From positions 113,914 through 177,913 of the forward strand of contig CANQXE010000002.1 of NCBI GenBank assembly GCA_947627725.1: a DNA stretch of 64,000 nt, in the 5' to 3' direction. The notes beneath the pieces were generated by a model that was given only the letters and a program-made list of their open reading frames with translations, ran no database searches and was not told the DNA's origin. Below, in pieces: positions 36,701 through 45,004 of this stretch (positions within the stretch are counted from its first letter, which is position 1; the number at the start of each line of letters is the position of its first letter). Made by a program: the position numbers and the translations under genes. Source of the stretch: an uncultured Clostridia bacterium. Lineage in GTDB: Bacteria > Bacillota > Clostridia > Oscillospirales > Acutalibacteraceae.

Positions 36701-36714
36701 AGGAGGAAAGAAAA

Positions 36715-37059
36715 ATGGACGCACTTAAATTGATTGAAAAAGACAGCACAAAAACAGAGCTTCCCGAGTTTGGTATCGGCGATACGGTCAGGGTATCTGT
36801 TAATATTCGTGAGGGTTCACGAGAGAGAATTCAGATGTTCGAGGGTACTGTAATAGCTATCAAAGGTTCTGGAATTTCAAAAACTTTCACAGTTCGCCGC
36901 CTTTCATACGGCGTAGGCGTAGAGAGAGTATTTCCTATGCACTCACCGAATGTTGTAGATGTTAAGGTTGTTCGTTCGGGTAAGGTTCGCCGTGCTAAGC
37001 TTTATTATCTTCGTGACCGTGTCGGTAAGGCCGCAAAGGTTAAGGAAGATATTCAGTAA
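36715..37059 (+). CDS. rplS: 50S ribosomal protein L19
   Basis: L19 sits at the interface of the two ribosomal subunits. It has 114 residues, normal for the family. [34 protein letters not shown] and FPMHSPNV are diagnostic blocks. AGGAGG precedes the ATG. It is separated from trmD and rimM, with which it usually sits, and has its own promoter, leader and terminator. Confidence 0.98.
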   Translation: MDALKLIEKDSTKTELPEFGIGDTVRVSVNIREGSRERIQMFEGTVIAIKGSGISKTFTVRRLSYGVGVERVFPMHSPNVVDVKVVRSGKVRRAKLYYLRDRVGKAAKVKEDIQ

Positions 37060-37076
37060 ATTGAATAATCTTTTAG

Positions 37077-37108
37077 CTTCCCTATTTGAAAATAGGGAAG
37101 TTTTTTTA
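37077..37108 (+). terminator. Terminator of rplS
   Basis: CTTCCCTATTT pairs with AAATAGGGAAG and is followed by seven T residues. Confidence 0.93.
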
Positions 37109-37213
37109 TACTCTTGTCTATTTTTAGATATTTCGCACAATATTTTTCCAAAAAGGTTTGATTTTTAGTATAAATATGATAAGATAGAATTATCAAAGCA
37201 GGAGGAACAGAAA

Positions 37214-38851
37214 ATGGCAGGCAAAGGTAATAAAAAAATCAAACCACTGTCCGTCGGGGAAATTGCGGCGTATTCAATGGGCTCGCTTGGCAGCCAGTTC
37301 AGCAGCAACTGCGTAAACGCTTTTTTTCTCGTATATTTGTGCATTTATCAAGGGCTGAATCCCTTGATTATGACAGTCGCGTTTGTTCTCGCGAAATTTT
37401 GGGATGCTGTTAACGACCCCATTCTTGCAGCGATTGTCAACAATGTCAGAAAGTCAAAATTCGGACGGTACAGACCGTGGATTTTTTTCGGCGCATTAAT
37501 AAATGCTATGACACTCGTCGTGATGTTTTTTCCTTTGGGTGAGGGTATTTCAACAGTAGGAAAGTATGCATTTTACATTTCAATGTATGTCTTATGGGGG
37601 ATGTCATTTACACTTGTTGACGTGCCGTTCTGGACAATGCTGCCGACTATCGCAAACTCAACTGAGGAGCGTAACAAGGCAAGCTCTATGGCAAAGCTTA
37701 TCGGGGGCTTCGGAGGCTTCCTTGTAGGAATGGTCGGTACTTCGATAGTCCTGCCGAATTTTTCAAAGTATGGAATGAACAGAGCCTATATGATTATAGG
37801 TGCAATGGCGGGAATAATAATGATTTTGTTTCTGCTGGTCACTGTTATATTCAATAAGGAAAAATACCCTGTTCCGCATTCAAATGTCAGCCTGAAAACA
37901 GTTATTGAGTTATTTAAGTCAAACGACCAGCTAAGACCGTATGCATTCAGTCTTGTTCTCTATCTGTCAGGTGTGAACATTGCCTCCTCTCAGATACTCT
38001 ATCTTTACACATATTGCTATGAGGACGGAGCTAATCTGATTGACTCTACATACAGTTATACTCTTTTTTGGGTTGTTGCCTGCACCGGTCAGGGTATTGC
38101 AATGTTCTTTTATAATCAGATAACAAAGAAAATCCCGCGAGAGAAGATATATGAATTTTCTTTCTGGGGATGTATAGTCAGTTATATATTACTGTTTGTA
38201 ATATTCTTCTTCCTTAAAGAAAAAAATTACCTGATAAACGCTATCGCAATCGCACTCTCAGGATCTTTTTTAATGCTTGCGTCAGGTATGAATCAAATAG
38301 GAAGTACAGTTATGATTGCGGATATAACCGACTACGGCGAGTATAAAACAGGAAAGCGCGCGGACAGTATTATGTTCAGCGTGTCGACGCTTATTGGTAA
38401 GATTGCCTCAGCGGTCGCTATGCTCATTATCGGACTTGGTATTTCCGCCGCAGGTCTGCCTACTATTTCAGACCTTCCCATAACTAATCCCGACGGTACA
38501 TATAACTCGTCAGTAAGCGCCTTTTACAAGGATGATAAATATTTAATCAATAATGAAGAAAAATGGGAATTAGTCCAGAGCGACAGTCAATATGACGGCA
38601 AAGTCGAGTTTGTTCAAGAAAATCTTATATCAAAAGACAGCCTGACTATTCTCCGCGCTTTTATGTTTTTAATGCCTATTCCTCTGTGCATTGCCGCACT
38701 GATAATTTATAAAAGAAAATATCGTCTATACGGCAAGGCTTATGACGACATTAAGGCAGAGATTGACCGCAGAAGAATAGAAAACGGCTTTGATGAATAC
38801 AGTCAGCCGTCTTGTGAAACAGAAAATGTTATGAATGAAAACGGAGGGTAA
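37214..38851 (+). CDS. GPH-family (MelB-like) sugar:cation symporter
   Basis: A 12-span transporter of 545 residues in the glycoside-pentoside-hexuronide:cation symporter family. KFWDAVNDPILAAIVNN and SKFGRYRPWIFFGA, both in the first 95 residues, are MelB signatures, and DITDYGEYKTGKRADS is the later conserved loop. A hydrophilic insert of about 65 residues (about 415-480) lies between the last two spans, which lengthens the protein. It is three bases from the alpha-glucosidase, so an alpha-glucoside is the likely cargo. TTGATT-N16-TAAGAT upstream is a possible promoter. Confidence 0.9.
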   Translation: MAGKGNKKIKPLSVGEIAAYSMGSLGSQFSSNCVNAFFLVYLCIYQGLNPLIMTVAFVLAKFWDAVNDPILAAIVNNVRKSKFGRYRPWIFFGALINAMTLVVMFFPLGEGISTVGKYAFYISMYVLWGMSFTLVDVPFWTMLPTIANSTEERNKASSMAKLIGGFGGFLVGMVGTSIVLPNFSKYGMNRAYMIIGAMAGIIMILFLLVTVIFNKEKYPVPHSNVSLKTVIELFKSNDQLRPYAFSLVLYLSGVNIASSQILYLYTYCYEDGANLIDSTYSYTLFWVVACTGQGIAMFFYNQITKKIPREKIYEFSFWGCIVSYILLFVIFFFLKEKNYLINAIAIALSGSFLMLASGMNQIGSTVMIADITDYGEYKTGKRADSIMFSVSTLIGKIASAVAMLIIGLGISAAGLPTISDLPITNPDGTYNSSVSAFYKDDKYLINNEEKWELVQSDSQYDGKVEFVQENLISKDSLTILRAFMFLMPIPLCIAALIIYKRKYRLYGKAYDDIKAEIDRRRIENGFDEYSQPSCETENVMNENGG

Positions 38852-38853
38852 TT

Positions 38854-40518
38854 ATGGCAAAGAACAACTGGTATAAGGAAGCGGTATGTTATCAAATCTG
38901 GCCGCGTTCTTTTTGTGACGGAAACGGTGACGGTATAGGTGATTTGGAGGGTGTTCTCTCTAAACTTGACTATATCAAGGAGCTTGGCGTCAACTGCATC
39001 TGGTTTTCTCCTCTCTACTGCTCACCTAATGCTGACTTCGGTTATGATATTTCGGATTATAAAAAAATTTCTCCCGATTATGGTGATAACGAGCTATTCA
39101 AAAAGGTTCTTGACGAGGCGCATAAGCGTGGTATCAAGGTGATTATGGACCTTGTTGTAAATCACACCTCCGACGAGCATCAGTGGTTCAAGGACGGAAT
39201 TGATAAGAACAGTCCCTACCACGATTATTATTTCTGGCGTGACGGTAAGGGAAATAAACGCCCGAACAACTGGTCATCTCTATTTGAGGGTAAAGCATGG
39301 GAATACAACAAGGATAATAATCAGTATTATCTCCACCTCTTTGCGAAAAAGCAGGCTGATCTTAATATGGATAATCCAAAGGTCAGGGAAGAGGTTAAAA
39401 ATATTATGCGCTTTTGGCTCGATATGGGTGTTGACGGTTTCAGAGAGGACGTTATTACCTTTATTTCCAAGCGTGAGGGACTTCCGAACGGTATACCTAT
39501 TCCCCAGGCAACAGGTATGGAGCATTACAAGGACGGACCGCATATTCACGAGTATCTTAAGGAATTCCGTGACGTCCTTAATGAATATGACTGCTTTGTA
39601 GTCGGCGAAGCGCCTATGATGGACGTGAAAACCGCTTTATCGTACATAACGGAGGGTCCGAATCAGGAGCTTGATATGATGTTCCATTTTCAGCATATGT
39701 CTGCTGATTGTCTGTTTACCGAATTTCTTGCTACACCGTTTGACCTGCGTAAAATGAAGAGAGCGTTTACAAACTGGCAGACAAAGCTGTACGGCAAGGC
39801 ATGGAACGCGCTTTATATGGAAAATCACGACCATCCGCGTATCATTTCACGTTACGGCAGCGAGGAATACAGAACAGAGAGCGGTAAGTCTATTGCTAAT
39901 TCATATTTTCTTCAGAGCGGTACGCCGTTTATTTATCAGGGGCAGGAGCTGGGTATGACGAGTATTAAGCTGCCTAACCTTGAGGACTATCAGGATGTTT
40001 TCGGCGTCAACAATTATCATACTCTCCGCATGCTCGGTGTTCCCGAAAAGACAGCAATCGAAAGGCTTAAAAAGGTTAGCCGCGGAAATGCGAGAACGCC
40101 TGTTCAGTGGGATTACAGCGAAAATGCCGGCTTTACTACGGGTAAGCCGTGGATGCCTGTAAATCCTAATTACAAGCAAGGCGTTAATGCCGAAGCTGAA
40201 ATGAAAAACCCTGACTCCGTATTTAATCACTATAAGGCGCTTATCAAATTCCGCGCTGAAAATCCGATTGTTCTGTACGGCGATTATAAGGAGCATAATA
40301 AGATGAGCAAGCAGCTTTATGTTTATGAGCGCAATTATCAAGGCAGACGTCTGCTCGTTGTCTGCTCATATACAGATAAGCCTGTTGTCTTCAAAGCACC
40401 CGAGGGCTTCGATCTTGAAAAGGGCAAAGCGGTTCTCTGTAATTACAAAGACCAGCCGCAGACGGCAAATATGTTTATCACCCGCCCATATGAAACGAGA
40501 GTATATTATTTTAAGTAA
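38854..40518 (+). CDS. GH13 alpha-glucosidase (oligo-1,6-glucosidase type)
   Basis: A cytosolic enzyme of 554 residues releasing glucose from the non-reducing ends of short alpha-glucosides. YQIWPRSFCDGNGDGIGDL starts the barrel; VVNHTS, GFREDV (nucleophile Asp), GEAP (acid/base Glu) and ENHDHPR complete the active site. The residue after the nucleophile is Val, which in GH13 alpha-glucosidases goes with alpha-1,6 preference (isomaltose, panose), while Ala or Thr goes with alpha-1,4. It is in an operon with the GPH symporter; CGGAGGG precedes the ATG. Confidence 0.93.
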   Translation: MAKNNWYKEAVCYQIWPRSFCDGNGDGIGDLEGVLSKLDYIKELGVNCIWFSPLYCSPNADFGYDISDYKKISPDYGDNELFKKVLDEAHKRGIKVIMDLVVNHTSDEHQWFKDGIDKNSPYHDYYFWRDGKGNKRPNNWSSLFEGKAWEYNKDNNQYYLHLFAKKQADLNMDNPKVREEVKNIMRFWLDMGVDGFREDVITFISKREGLPNGIPIPQATGMEHYKDGPHIHEYLKEFRDVLNEYDCFVVGEAPMMDVKTALSYITEGPNQELDMMFHFQHMSADCLFTEFLATPFDLRKMKRAFTNWQTKLYGKAWNALYMENHDHPRIISRYGSEEYRTESGKSIANSYFLQSGTPFIYQGQELGMTSIKLPNLEDYQDVFGVNNYHTLRMLGVPEKTAIERLKKVSRGNARTPVQWDYSENAGFTTGKPWMPVNPNYKQGVNAEAEMKNPDSVFNHYKALIKFRAENPIVLYGDYKEHNKMSKQLYVYERNYQGRRLLVVCSYTDKPVVFKAPEGFDLEKGKAVLCNYKDQPQTANMFITRPYETRVYYFK

Positions 40519-40530
40519 ATAACGTCTATT

Positions 40531-40572
40531 GACGGATTGTGTTCAAAACGCAATCCGTCTTGCATTTTTTGT
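40531..40572 (+). terminator. Terminator of the alpha-glucoside operon
   Basis: GACGGATTG pairs with CAATCCGTC around an 11-base loop; TTGCATTTTTTG follows. Confidence 0.88.
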
Positions 40573-40588
40573 TTTATTTTAGTATAAT
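40560..40588 (+). promoter_or_regulatory. Promoter of the ylqF operon
   Basis: TTGCAT (40560-40565) and TATAAT (40583-40588) are separated by 17 bases. The -35 box lies in the tail of the preceding terminator. Confidence 0.75.
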
Positions 40589-40616
40589 AGCTAAAATCAG
40601 GAAAAGGAGGACAAGC

Positions 40617-41480
40617 ATGGCTGATTTTCAAAAGCAGACAGTTCAGTGGTTTCCGGGCCATATGGCAAAAACTAGGCGGATTATCAAGGAAAGTCTAAAG
40701 CTTGTTGACGGCGTTGTTGAGCTTGTTGACGCGCGTATTCCGTACAGTTCGTCTAATCCGGACCTTGATTTAATAATTAAGAATAAACCGAGAATTGTTC
40801 TTCTTAATAAGTGTGATATTGCTGATCAAGATGCGACAAAAATATGGATTGATTATTACAAAACTAAAAATTTGTATGCCCTGCCCGTTGACTGCAGAAC
40901 AGGCAAGGGACTGAGCAGCTTTATACCGACAGTTCAGAAGGCCCTTTCAAATGTCATTGAAAGGAACAATGAAAAGGGAATGAGAGGTAAATCTCTCAGG
41001 CTTATGGTTGTCGGCATTCCTAACACGGGTAAATCTTCATTTATCAATCGTATGGCAGGAAATTCAAGGGCAAAGGTTGCTGACAAGGCGGGAGTCACAC
41101 GGCAGCAGCAATGGTTTGCTGTAGGAAAGGGAATTGAACTTCTTGATACTCCCGGCATTCTGTGGCCTAAATTTGATGATCCGAATGTTGGTGATAAGCT
41201 TGCCTTTACAGGTGCTGTCAAGGATGAGGTAACTGATATTGAAACATTATCCTGCAGATTGCTTGATGTGCTCGCAAAAACCCGACCGAAAGCAATTTTG
41301 GAACGATATAAGCTTGACAGCATTGACGGACTTCAGGGCTGGGAAATTTTGGAGCTTATCGGTAAAAAGAGAGGATTTCTGATAAAAGGCGGAGAAATCG
41401 ACTATGAACGTACCGCCGTAATGCTATGTGATGAATTCAGAGGAGGAAGGCTTGGGAAAATCACCCTTGAACTGCCGTGA
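40617..41480 (+). CDS. ylqF: Ribosome biogenesis GTPase YlqF (RbgA)
   Basis: A GTPase needed for late 50S subunit assembly. It has 287 residues with the circularly permuted motif order: LLNKCD (G4, about residue 60) precedes GIPNTGKSS (G1, about 130) and DTPGILWP (G3). WFPGHMAKTRR near the N-terminus is diagnostic. ATG 40617 follows AAAGGAGG; the longer frame runs through the terminator. It overlaps or abuts rnhB, the usual neighbour. Confidence 0.97.
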   Translation: MADFQKQTVQWFPGHMAKTRRIIKESLKLVDGVVELVDARIPYSSSNPDLDLIIKNKPRIVLLNKCDIADQDATKIWIDYYKTKNLYALPVDCRTGKGLSSFIPTVQKALSNVIERNNEKGMRGKSLRLMVVGIPNTGKSSFINRMAGNSRAKVADKAGVTRQQQWFAVGKGIELLDTPGILWPKFDDPNVGDKLAFTGAVKDEVTDIETLSCRLLDVLAKTRPKAILERYKLDSIDGLQGWEILELIGKKRGFLIKGGEIDYERTAVMLCDEFRGGRLGKITLELP

Positions 41481-41482
41481 TT

Positions 41483-42088
41483 ATGGACTGGCTTGAATAT
41501 GAAAATAAAGCGCTTGAGAGCGGATATAAAATAATATGCGGAGTTGACGAGGCGGGCAGGGGACCCCTTGCCGGTCCCGTATATGCCGCTGCTGTTATTT
41601 TACCGAAGGGGCATATCGTTGAGGGTGTAAACGACTCAAAAAAGCTCTCCGAAAAAAAGAGAGAGATGCTCTTTGAAAAGATAATCAGCGAGTGTGTTTG
41701 TTACAGTGTCGGTACTGCAAGCGAACAGGAAATTGACGAAATAAACATTCTTCAGGCAACCTTTCTTGCAATGAAAAGAGCGGTAAACGGTCTCTCCGTT
41801 AAGCCTGATATTGCCCTGATAGACGGCAACAAAAAGCCCGGGCTTGATATCGTGGAATGGGATATCATAAAGGGTGATTCTAAAAGCGCCAATATCGCCG
41901 CTGCGTCTATAATCGCAAAGGTCAGCAGGGACAGATATATGCTTGAAATGGCAGAGAAATATCCTCAATATCAATTTGAAAGGCATAAGGGATACGGCAC
42001 TAAGCTGCACTACGAGATGATTAAAAAATACGGTATTTCACCGATTCACAGAAAAACTTTTTTAAAGAAGATTTTAGATAATGAATAA
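41483..42088 (+). CDS. rnhB: Ribonuclease HII
   Basis: RNase HII removes single ribonucleotides and RNA from DNA. It has 201 residues from ATG 41483. CGVDEAGRGPLAGPV holds the first Asp/Glu pair, IDGNKKPG the next Asp, and SIIAKVSRDRYM the last. GTG 41477 overlaps the ylqF stop and is an alternative start; neither has a good ribosome site, so coupling is likely. It overlaps yraN by eight bases. Confidence 0.96.
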   Translation: MDWLEYENKALESGYKIICGVDEAGRGPLAGPVYAAAVILPKGHIVEGVNDSKKLSEKKREMLFEKIISECVCYSVGTASEQEIDEINILQATFLAMKRAVNGLSVKPDIALIDGNKKPGLDIVEWDIIKGDSKSANIAAASIIAKVSRDRYMLEMAEKYPQYQFERHKGYGTKLHYEMIKKYGISPIHRKTFLKKILDNE

Positions 42089-42425
42089 TAATGGTAAGCT
42101 TTGGGAAATTGAAGCGGCAAATTATTTAAGAAAGAAAAGATATAAGCTGATATGCGCCAATTTCAGTACGCGCTTCGGTGAGATTGATTTGATTGTGAAA
42201 AACAGAAAGTATATCTGCTTTGTTGAGGTTAAGCAGAGAGACATAGGCTCAATCGCGCTGCCTAAAGAATTTGTTACGGCGTCAAAACAGCAGAAAATAA
42301 TTTCGTCAGCCAAGCTTTATCTTTCATCAAACAAAACGGATTTGCAGCCGAGATTTGATGTAATTGAGATTTACACAAAAGATAATAAAATGAATTCAAT
42401 AAAACATCTTGAAAATGCTTTTTGA
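42081..42425 (+). CDS. YraN/UPF0102-family endonuclease-like protein
   Basis: A 114-residue protein with the PD-(D/E)XK nuclease core: GEIDLIVKN then FVEVKQR, residues about 32-55. Family members often follow rnhB, as here, and are thought to act in DNA processing, but the role is unproven. It starts inside the end of rnhB. Confidence 0.88.
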   Translation: MNNNGKLWEIEAANYLRKKRYKLICANFSTRFGEIDLIVKNRKYICFVEVKQRDIGSIALPKEFVTASKQQKIISSAKLYLSSNKTDLQPRFDVIEIYTKDNKMNSIKHLENAF

Positions 42426-42465
42426 TTATTATAAAATATATTAGATTTTTACAAGGAGAATGATT

Positions 42466-43962
42466 ATGCTTTACACGTCTACGAGAGATAAATCAATAAG
42501 AGTTACTGCTTCAGAGGCAATTGCGCGGGGAATTAGCGACGAGGGTGGTCTTTTTGTTCCCGTTGATTTACCGGAGTTTTCAATTGATAAAATTACATCA
42601 ATGGTTTCTATGTCATATATTGATAGGGCTAAAACAGTTTTAAAGGAGTTTTTAACAGACTTTACTGAAGATGAGCTTGATTACTGCGTTAATGGTGCAT
42701 ATTCCGCTGAAAAGTTTTCGTCACCTAAGATTGCTCCGACTGTTAATATTGACGGCAATAAAAATATTCTTGAATTGTGGCACGGTCCTACGTGCGCTTT
42801 TAAAGATATGGCGCTTCAGCTTTTACCTTATCTTATGACTGTTTCCGCCAAGAAAACCGCCGACGGCAAAACAATTGTTATTCTTGTCGCGACATCAGGC
42901 GACACAGGCAAGGCTGCGCTTGAAGGCTTTAAGAATGTTGATAACACAAAGATTCTGGTTTTCTATCCCGTTGACGGTGTTTCACCTATGCAAAAGCTTC
43001 AGATGACAACGCAGGAGGGCGAAAATGTTGCGGTTTGCGCTATCAAAGGTAATTTTGACGATGCGCAGAGCGCGGTAAAATCTATCTTTACTGACGCCGG
43101 AATTAAAAAACAGCTTGCAGAAAAAAATATGATGTTTTCCTCGGCGAATTCAATTAACTGGGGAAGACTTGTTCCGCAGATTGTTTATTATTTTTCAGCC
43201 TACTGCGATATGCTTGATATGGGTAAAATTAAAGCCGGCGATAAAATTAATGTTGTTGTTCCCACAGGTAATTTCGGCAACATACTTGCGGGATATTACG
43301 CAAAGCAGATGGGACTTCCGATAAAAACTCTTGTCTGTGCGTCAAACTCCAACAATGTTCTTACGGACTTTTTGAAAACAGGAACATATGATAAAAACAG
43401 AGATTTTTACGCGACAACATCGCCGTCTATGGATATACTGATTTCCTCAAACCTTGAAAGGCTTCTTTATCATATGAGCGGTGAGGATGACGGATTGGTT
43501 GCCGATTTAATGAGCAGGCTTTCTGTTGTGGGCAAGTATTCTGTTTCTGATGAACTTTTACGGAAAATTCAGGAAATTTTTGATGCGGGCTATACAAGTG
43601 AGGAAAGCGTAAATTCAACTATAAAATCGCACTATGAAAATTATAAATATCTTTGCGATACACATACTGCTGTTGCCGTTAAGGTATATGATGAATATGT
43701 AAAAACTACGGGTGATGATATTCCTACCGTTATCGACTCAACTGCTTCACCTTATAAGTTTTCCGCAAGCGTTCTTAAAGCAGTTTTGGGAGAAAATGTT
43801 CCCAAACTTGATGAATTTGAAATGGTTGAGGAGCTGAACAGAGTAACGGGTGTTGATGTTCCCGCACCTTTGGCATCACTCAAAAATAAGAAGGTTAGAT
43901 TTTCTGATGTGTGCGAGAAAGAGTATATGAGCCGTATGGTATTTAAGCTCCTTGATTTATAA
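42466..43962 (+). CDS. thrC: Threonine synthase
   Basis: A PLP enzyme converting O-phosphohomoserine to threonine. It has 498 residues, the longer bacterial/fungal type. HGPTCAFKDMALQ contains the PLP lysine near 110; ATSGDTGKAALEGF binds the phosphate, and PTGNFGN is conserved. I chose ATG 42466, seven bases after GGAG; ATG 42460 is too close. No threonine-leader attenuator or T-box is seen upstream. Confidence 0.96.
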   Translation: MLYTSTRDKSIRVTASEAIARGISDEGGLFVPVDLPEFSIDKITSMVSMSYIDRAKTVLKEFLTDFTEDELDYCVNGAYSAEKFSSPKIAPTVNIDGNKNILELWHGPTCAFKDMALQLLPYLMTVSAKKTADGKTIVILVATSGDTGKAALEGFKNVDNTKILVFYPVDGVSPMQKLQMTTQEGENVAVCAIKGNFDDAQSAVKSIFTDAGIKKQLAEKNMMFSSANSINWGRLVPQIVYYFSAYCDMLDMGKIKAGDKINVVVPTGNFGNILAGYYAKQMGLPIKTLVCASNSNNVLTDFLKTGTYDKNRDFYATTSPSMDILISSNLERLLYHMSGEDDGLVADLMSRLSVVGKYSVSDELLRKIQEIFDAGYTSEESVNSTIKSHYENYKYLCDTHTAVAVKVYDEYVKTTGDDIPTVIDSTASPYKFSASVLKAVLGENVPKLDEFEMVEELNRVTGVDVPAPLASLKNKKVRFSDVCEKEYMSRMVFKLLDL

Positions 43963-43966
43963 AAAA

Positions 43967-43996
43967 ATACGGCTCGTTTGAGCCGCATTTTTTTTG
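43967..43996. terminator. Terminator after thrC
   Basis: ATACGGCTC pairs with GAGCCGCAT around GTTT with one mismatch, followed by eight T residues. It may also stop the convergent miniprotein gene. Confidence 0.85.
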
Positions 43997-44007
43997 AAAG
44001 GACTGTT

Positions 44008-44178
44008 TTATCTGCACTCACATTCGTCACAGCATTCAAAAGTTTCACAGGCTGTATCGGAAACACTTGTAGCAGATCTGTCACCTACGCGGATTTGACC
44101 CGCATGACAGTTGTTTGACATATCGTGGAACTTACAGTTTTTAACCTCGCAGGAAATTCCTTTAATTTCTTTATCCAT
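44008..44178 (-). CDS. DUF1540-family cysteine-rich miniprotein
   Basis: A 56-residue protein on the minus strand. It has eight cysteines (residues 10, 15, 24, 44, 49, 50, 53, 55); the pattern CEVKNCKFHD, NNCHAGQIRVG and TACETF matches DUF1540, a Clostridia family found in spore formers. The spacing suggests a small metal-binding fold, but the function is unknown. ATG 44178 follows GGGAG eight bases upstream. It fills what otherwise looks like an empty gap between thrC and the phosphoesterase gene. Confidence 0.85.
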   Translation of the reverse strand: MDKEIKGISCEVKNCKFHDMSNNCHAGQIRVGDRSATSVSDTACETFECCDECECR

Positions 44179-44240
44179 TCAGTTTCACTCCCTTCAAAAA
44201 TATTATTTGTTTATAATCCGCTTTTATTCAAGGAGAAAGA

Positions 44241-44927
44241 ATGTCACTTTTTGCAATTGCCGATACTCATTTGTCGTTCGGTACGGATAAGCCGATGGAC
44301 ACATTTGAGGGCTGGCAGAAATATACAGAAAAATTACAAAAAAATTGGAATAAATTAGTTTCTGATAACGATTATGTAGTAATTGCCGGGGATATAAGCT
44401 GGGCGATGAATTTTAATGAGCTAAAGGCTGATTTCGATTTTTTAAACAAACTGAACGGTAAAAAAATTATTATTAAGGGTAATCACGATTATTGGTGGAA
44501 TACTGTTAAAAAAATGAATGAATTTATTGAGGAAAATCATTTTGATTCAATATCATTTTTGCAGAATTCATCCCTTGAATTTGACGGATTTTCCGTTTGC
44601 GGAAGCAGAGGATGGCTCTTTGATTCCGATGAATTACTCGATGTAAAAGTGCTTAACCGTGAGGTAATCAGGCTCAGAATGTCTCTTGAAAGCGCAAAGT
44701 GTGAGGAAAAGATTGTTTTTCTTCATTATCCGCCTGTTACCACTAACGGAAAATGTGATGAAATTTTAAATTTACTTAAAGAATACGGTATAAAAAAATG
44801 TTATTACGGGCATCTTCACGGTGTAGCCGCGAAATTTGCCGTTGATGATAATCTTGAAGGAATTGACTTTAAATTAATATCTGCCGATAAGCTTGCCTTT
44901 ACTCCTTATTTAATTAAGAAATTTTAA
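44241..44927 (+). CDS. Calcineurin-like metallophosphoesterase
   Basis: A 228-residue cytosolic phosphoesterase. The two-metal site is complete: IADTHLSF, VIAGDISWAM, IIKGNHDYWW, FLHYPP and YYGHLHG. The order and the WAM and YWW details match a Clostridia subfamily often called YkuE/YmdB-like or serine/threonine phosphatase; the substrate is unknown. AAGGAG precedes the ATG. It is a single gene, divergent from the DUF1540 gene. Confidence 0.85.
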   Translation: MSLFAIADTHLSFGTDKPMDTFEGWQKYTEKLQKNWNKLVSDNDYVVIAGDISWAMNFNELKADFDFLNKLNGKKIIIKGNHDYWWNTVKKMNEFIEENHFDSISFLQNSSLEFDGFSVCGSRGWLFDSDELLDVKVLNREVIRLRMSLESAKCEEKIVFLHYPPVTTNGKCDEILNLLKEYGIKKCYYGHLHGVAAKFAVDDNLEGIDFKLISADKLAFTPYLIKKF

Positions 44928-44933
44928 AATAAC

Positions 44934-44962
44934 TTGATATTAAGAATAATATATGTTATAAT
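44934..44962 (+). promoter_or_regulatory. Promoter of tig-clpP-clpX
   Basis: TTGATA (44934-44939) and TATAAT (44957-44962) are separated by 17 bases. No CIRCE or CtsR-type heptad repeats are seen nearby. Confidence 0.75.
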
Positions 44963-45004
44963 GCCATTTCAGTAATTAGAAAAATTTGTCAGGAGGTCAT
45001 AATT

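Noticed and set aside
39901..40341. Minus-strand frame of 146 codons
   Set aside because: Antisense to the GH13 gene, whose motifs continue through the whole region.
42426..42465. T-box or threonine attenuator before thrC
   Set aside because: The gap is only 40 bases and has no stem-loop or leader peptide.
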